Positions 7,054-9,195 of a stretch of DNA of 9,195 bases are shown in pieces. Under the pieces are notes generated by a model. The model saw only the letters and a list, made by a program, of their open reading frames with translations. It did not search any database and was not told the origin of the DNA. Source of the stretch: Candidatus Competibacteraceae bacterium (lineage in GTDB: Bacteria; Pseudomonadota; Gammaproteobacteria; Competibacterales; Competibacteraceae); the NCBI GenBank assembly GCA_003527885.1, contig DPWB01000213.1, positions 888 through 10,082 of the forward strand, written 5' to 3'. Positions within the stretch are counted from its first letter, which is position 1. Every line of letters begins with the position of its first letter. The translations under genes and the position numbers were made by a program.

Positions 7054-8326
7054 GGGTTTGGCAAATCTTGACAAGATCGAGCATATCGTCGTGCTCATGA
7101 TGGAAAATCGCTCGTTCGATCATTTGCTCGGTTATTTGAGCCTGGAAAATGGCCGGACCGATGTCGATGGCCTGACTCACGATATGCTCAATCCATCCAG
7201 CGACGGCACGATTTATCGGGTCCACCACCTGAAAAACACGGCGTTCGAGCTGGACCCTTGCCATGCGGGAGGCTGTGTCGATGAGCAGCTCAGCAACAAT
7301 AACGGCGGCTTCGTTCTCAATTTCGAGCGGATGTGTCAACCCGCCAATCCCGGTGGTGTCATGGGGTATTACAACGGCTTCGATCTGCCGGTTTACGATT
7401 ACTTCGCGCGGGAATTCACGATCTGCGACCGCTGGTTCAGTTCGGTGCCGGGAGAAACTTGGCCCAACCGGCTGTATTCGCTGACCGGCCACGCTGCTGG
7501 CAGCCGCCAAAACAAGGAACGCCCCTTTTACAGCGAACCGTCGCTGATGCGGCATCTGGATGCGCGGGACGTGCCGTGGCGCTGGTATTGCCACGATTTT
7601 GCAACCTTGCGGCTCGTCGATAGCCGTTATCGGCTGGGACGCACCCATCAATTCTTTTCCTTCGAGGAGCACTCGCTCTTCGAGACCGAGGACTTTCTCA
7701 GCCATGCCGCCGCCGGCAATCTGGCCGCCGTTTCCTGGATTGATCCCAATTTCGCCAATTTCGGTGATTTCGGTCATTCCAACGACGATCATGCGCCGGC
7801 CGATCTCCGCGCCGGGCAGCAATTGGTCAATACTCTTTATCAGGCCCTATTCAAAAGCACGGTCTGGGAAAAAACCTTGCTGATCGTCGTTTACGACGAG
7901 CATGGCGGTTTTTACGATCACGTGCCGCCACCCGCCGCCGCCGATGATTCGCCCGATTTCCGCCGCTATGGCTGCCGCGTTCCGGCCTTCATCGTTTCGC
8001 CCTGGGTAAGGCGCGGCGAAGTTTCTCATACCTTGTTCGATCACACCTCGCTCATCAAAACCATCCTGCTCCGGTTTTGCCGCCGATCGGACGGAACCAT
8101 TCCTGACATGGGCGCGCGCGTCGCCGCCGCCAACCATCTCGGCGAATTGCTGGCCGCGCCACTACCGCGACCGATCACGAAGACCAACTTGTCGGCTCGC
8201 ATCGTCAGCCAGCAAGACATAAATCCCATCCCACAACTTCCGCCGCAGACACCGCAACTCAACCCGTTTCAGCAGGGGCTTTTCGCTTGTCGGCAAGAAA
8301 TCAATCGTCAAGCGTTTCTTCTGTGA
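7043..8326 (+). CDS. Phospholipase C / acid phosphatase family phosphoesterase
   Basis: A 427-residue phosphoesterase of the family that contains bacterial phospholipases C and Francisella AcpA. These enzymes cleave phosphomonoesters or phosphodiesters with a metal-assisted Ser/Thr nucleophile, often outside the cytoplasm. Visible motifs are IEHIVVLMMENRSFDHLLGYL (E21, N22), VPGETWPNRLYSLTGH with the likely nucleophile T139, DPNFANFGDFGHSNDDHAPADL with H250, IVVYDEHGGFYDHVPPP with D285, E286 and H287, and VSPWVRRGEVSHTLFDHTSL with H334. All the expected active-site blocks are present, so the enzyme looks intact. Starting at ATG 7043 it has no signal peptide and only a weak ribosome site. A leader-like frame lies immediately upstream in another frame. 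Some relatives do begin right at the EHIVVLMMENRSFDH motif, so a leaderless cytoplasmic form is possible. The C-terminus is Gln/Pro-rich. The exact substrate (phospholipid or other phosphoester) is not determined. Confidence 0.9.
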   Translation: MADKGLANLDKIEHIVVLMMENRSFDHLLGYLSLENGRTDVDGLTHDMLNPSSDGTIYRVHHLKNTAFELDPCHAGGCVDEQLSNNNGGFVLNFERMCQPANPGGVMGYYNGFDLPVYDYFAREFTICDRWFSSVPGETWPNRLYSLTGHAAGSRQNKERPFYSEPSLMRHLDARDVPWRWYCHDFATLRLVDSRYRLGRTHQFFSFEEHSLFETEDFLSHAAAGNLAAVSWIDPNFANFGDFGHSNDDHAPADLRAGQQLVNTLYQALFKSTVWEKTLLIVVYDEHGGFYDHVPPPAAADDSPDFRRYGCRVPAFIVSPWVRRGEVSHTLFDHTSLIKTILLRFCRRSDGTIPDMGARVAAANHLGELLAAPLPRPITKTNLSARIVSQQDINPIPQLPPQTPQLNPFQQGLFACRQEINRQAFLL

Positions 8327-8333
8327 ATCTCCG

Positions 8334-8364
8334 AATCCACCGCGCCGTTTTGTGTGCGCGGATT
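8334..8364 (+). terminator. Weak hairpin after the phosphoesterase gene, possible terminator
   Basis: CCGCGC (8340-8345) can pair with GCGCGG (8356-8361) around a 10-base loop rich in T and G. A further AAT/ATT pairing across a three-base bulge extends the stem. No clean T run follows directly; TTTTCGATTTT comes about 12 bases later. It lies 8 bases after the stop codon, where a terminator would be expected, but the structure is weak. Confidence 0.25.
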
Positions 8365-8369
8365 TCGAG

Positions 8370-8399
8370 TTGAAGTTTTCGATTTTACCGAAAGATACT
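8370..8399 (+). promoter_or_regulatory. Possible sigma-70-like promoter of the reductase gene
   Basis: TTGAAG at 8370-8375 and GATACT at 8394-8399 are separated by 18 bases, each matching four of six consensus positions. The 141-base gap between genes is AT-richer than its surroundings and is the largest gene-free stretch inside the window. This is suggestive only. Confidence 0.25.
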
Positions 8400-8467
8400 G
8401 ACTTATAGAGCGATTTTCTGTTAGCGCCATCTAAGAAACTGACTCTGACAACTTGAGGAGATGAAAC

Positions 8468-9086
8468 ATGAAAATCGGCATTCTCGGCACCGGCAACGTC
8501 GGCCAAGCTCTCGGCATCGGCTTCACCACGCTCGGCCACGACGTGAAAATGGGTTCGCGGGACCCCGCTCAAGAAAAAATCAAGGATTGGGTCAATAAAG
8601 CCGGCACGAAAGCATCAGCCGGCACGTTGGAAGAAGCCGCCGCTTTTTGTGAGCTGGCGGTGTTGTGTACGGTTTGGACCGGCGTGGAGAACGCTATCCA
8701 ATTGGCTGGCCCGGATAATCTGGCCGGTAAAATCGTGATCGATACCATCAATCCGCTCGATTTTTCCGACGGTATCCCGCCGAAACTCGCCGTCGGCCAC
8801 ACCGAGTCCGCCGGCGAGCACATCCAGCGCTGGCTGTCCTATTCACGGGTGGTCAAGGCCTTCAACATCGTGGGCAGCCCGCACATGTTCAAGCCGGACT
8901 TTCCCGGCGGTCCACCGGACATGTTCATTTGCGGCAACGACAATCAGGCCAAGGCGACCGTGACGGACTTGCTGAAAAGCTTCGGCTGGTCGGTGGTCGA
9001 TATCGGCGGCATCGAATGCGCCCGCTATCTCGAACCCATGGCGATGGTCTGGATCCGCCACTTTTTCCGAATTAACTCGGTCAACC
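8468..9086 (+). CDS. NADP-binding F420-dependent-oxidoreductase-like protein, C-terminus lost to adapter
   Basis: ATG 8468 follows GAGGAG (8455-8460) at 7 bases. About 206 genuine codons are visible. The start MKIGILGTGNVGQALG is a Rossmann GxGxxG nucleotide site, and MGSRDP at 28-33 is the usual NADP-recognising end of the second strand. IDTINPLDF, VVKAFNIVG and IGGIECARYLEPMAMVWI are typical of the family of archaeal F420:NADP oxidoreductase (Fno) and its many bacterial relatives, which are about 210-220 residues and often do not use F420. The frame stays open through the adapter to the window end, adding the artefactual peptide PVSYTHLRAHA and more. The real last ~10-15 residues and the stop codon are missing. 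It has its own strong ribosome site after a 141-base gap, so it may be transcribed separately from the genes to its left. Confidence 0.85.
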
Positions 9087-9170
9087 CTGTCTCTTATACA
9101 CATCTCCGAGCCCACGCGACCGTACTAGATCTCGTATGCCGTCTTCTGCTTGAAAACAAGACAGGGTTGA
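9081..9170. repeat. 12-bp inverted repeat flanking the adapter
   Basis: TCAACCCTGTCT at 9081-9092 and AGACAGGGTTGA at 9159-9170 are perfect reverse complements, spanning the genome/mosaic-end junction. The pair is best explained as both strands of one library junction being joined by the assembler, not as a biological palindrome. Confidence 0.7.
9087..9152 (+). other. Illumina Nextera adapter (mosaic end, i7 arm, index, P7 end): sequencing artefact
   Basis: Bases 9087-9105 are exactly the 19-base Tn5 mosaic end CTGTCTCTTATACACATCT. Bases 9106-9120 are the i7 read-through arm CCGAGCCCACGAGAC with one mismatch (C at 9117). Bases 9121-9128 are CGTACTAG, the Nextera N702 index. Bases 9129-9152 are the P7 end, starting ATCTCGTATGCC and ending TCTGCTTG. 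The order and lengths match a library read-through with no gaps. This is library DNA, not part of the genome. Confidence 0.98.
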
Positions 9171-9195
9171 AGATGAGAGAGATAGCCTGCGCAGT
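9153..9195. other. Unassigned tail beyond the adapter
   Basis: The tail starts with AAAA, as is common past the end of an Illumina adapter, then 39 further bases. It includes AGACAGGGTTGA (9159-9170), the exact reverse complement of 9081-9092. That equals the end of the mosaic end plus the adjoining genomic GGTTGA read on the other strand. The rest is unrecognised and should not be treated as genomic sequence contiguous with the left part. Confidence 0.7.

Noticed and set aside
6918..7100. A 60-codon frame starting at TTG/GTG near 6918
   Set aside because: It has no ribosome site and no recognisable content; the frame from ATG 6898 over the same bases has the better start and a signal-peptide-like profile.
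1..9086. CRISPR arrays, tRNA or rRNA genes, insertion sequences, phage genes
   Set aside because: No direct-repeat array, tRNA-like or rRNA-like segment, transposase or integrase was seen on either strand.
9087..9105. The mosaic end as evidence of a Tn5-like transposon
   Set aside because: It is the hyperactive synthetic mosaic end directly joined to the i7 arm, index and P7; there is no transposase or second end.
8843..9115. A 90-codon - strand frame beginning MGSEMCIRDR
   Set aside because: Its start lies in the Nextera adapter and the remainder is antisense to the reductase gene; it is an artefact.

Overview
The window is the right end of a contig from a high-GC bacterium. It has strong G/C third-position bias and AGGAG-type ribosome binding sites. 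The gene content fits a proteobacterium, perhaps an environmental gammaproteobacterium with active glycogen metabolism, but nothing here fixes the taxonomy. The last ~109 bases are not genomic. From 9087 the sequence is the Illumina Nextera transposase mosaic end, the i7 adapter arm, an 8-base index and the P7 end, followed by an unassigned tail.

Layout, all on the + strand: (1) 1-543, C-terminal part of a GMC-type FAD oxidoreductase, cut by the left edge; (2) 554-982, a small VOC/glyoxalase-fold protein; (3) 1031-3532, a large GH13 protein with an N-terminal extension, a CBM48-like module and a catalytic domain resembling glycogen branching enzymes; (4) 3565-4986, a cytoplasmic GH13_5 alpha-amylase; (5) 5000-5899, a protein made of two fused SnoaL-like (NTF2-fold, ester cyclase type) domains; (6) 5936-6382 and (7) 6420-6845, two single-domain SnoaL-like proteins; (8) 6898-7053, a short leader-like reading frame with a hydrophobic segment, overlapping (9) 7043-8326, a phospholipase C/acid phosphatase family phosphoesterase; (10) 8468-9086, an NADP-binding, F420-dependent-oxidoreductase-like protein that runs into the adapter and lacks its true end.

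Genes 1-7 are 10 to 48 bases apart, so they look like one operon whose promoter lies left of the window. The 141-base gap before gene 10 is the most likely place for a separate promoter. The glycosidases point to alpha-glucan remodelling. The GMC oxidoreductase, VOC protein, four SnoaL-like domains and Rossmann oxidoreductase are small-molecule enzymes typical of accessory or specialised metabolism. No common pathway can be proved from the sequence. The most notable points are the run of four SnoaL-like domains beside two GH13 enzymes, a possible one-base frameshift separating a secretion leader from the phosphoesterase, and the adapter chimera at the contig end.
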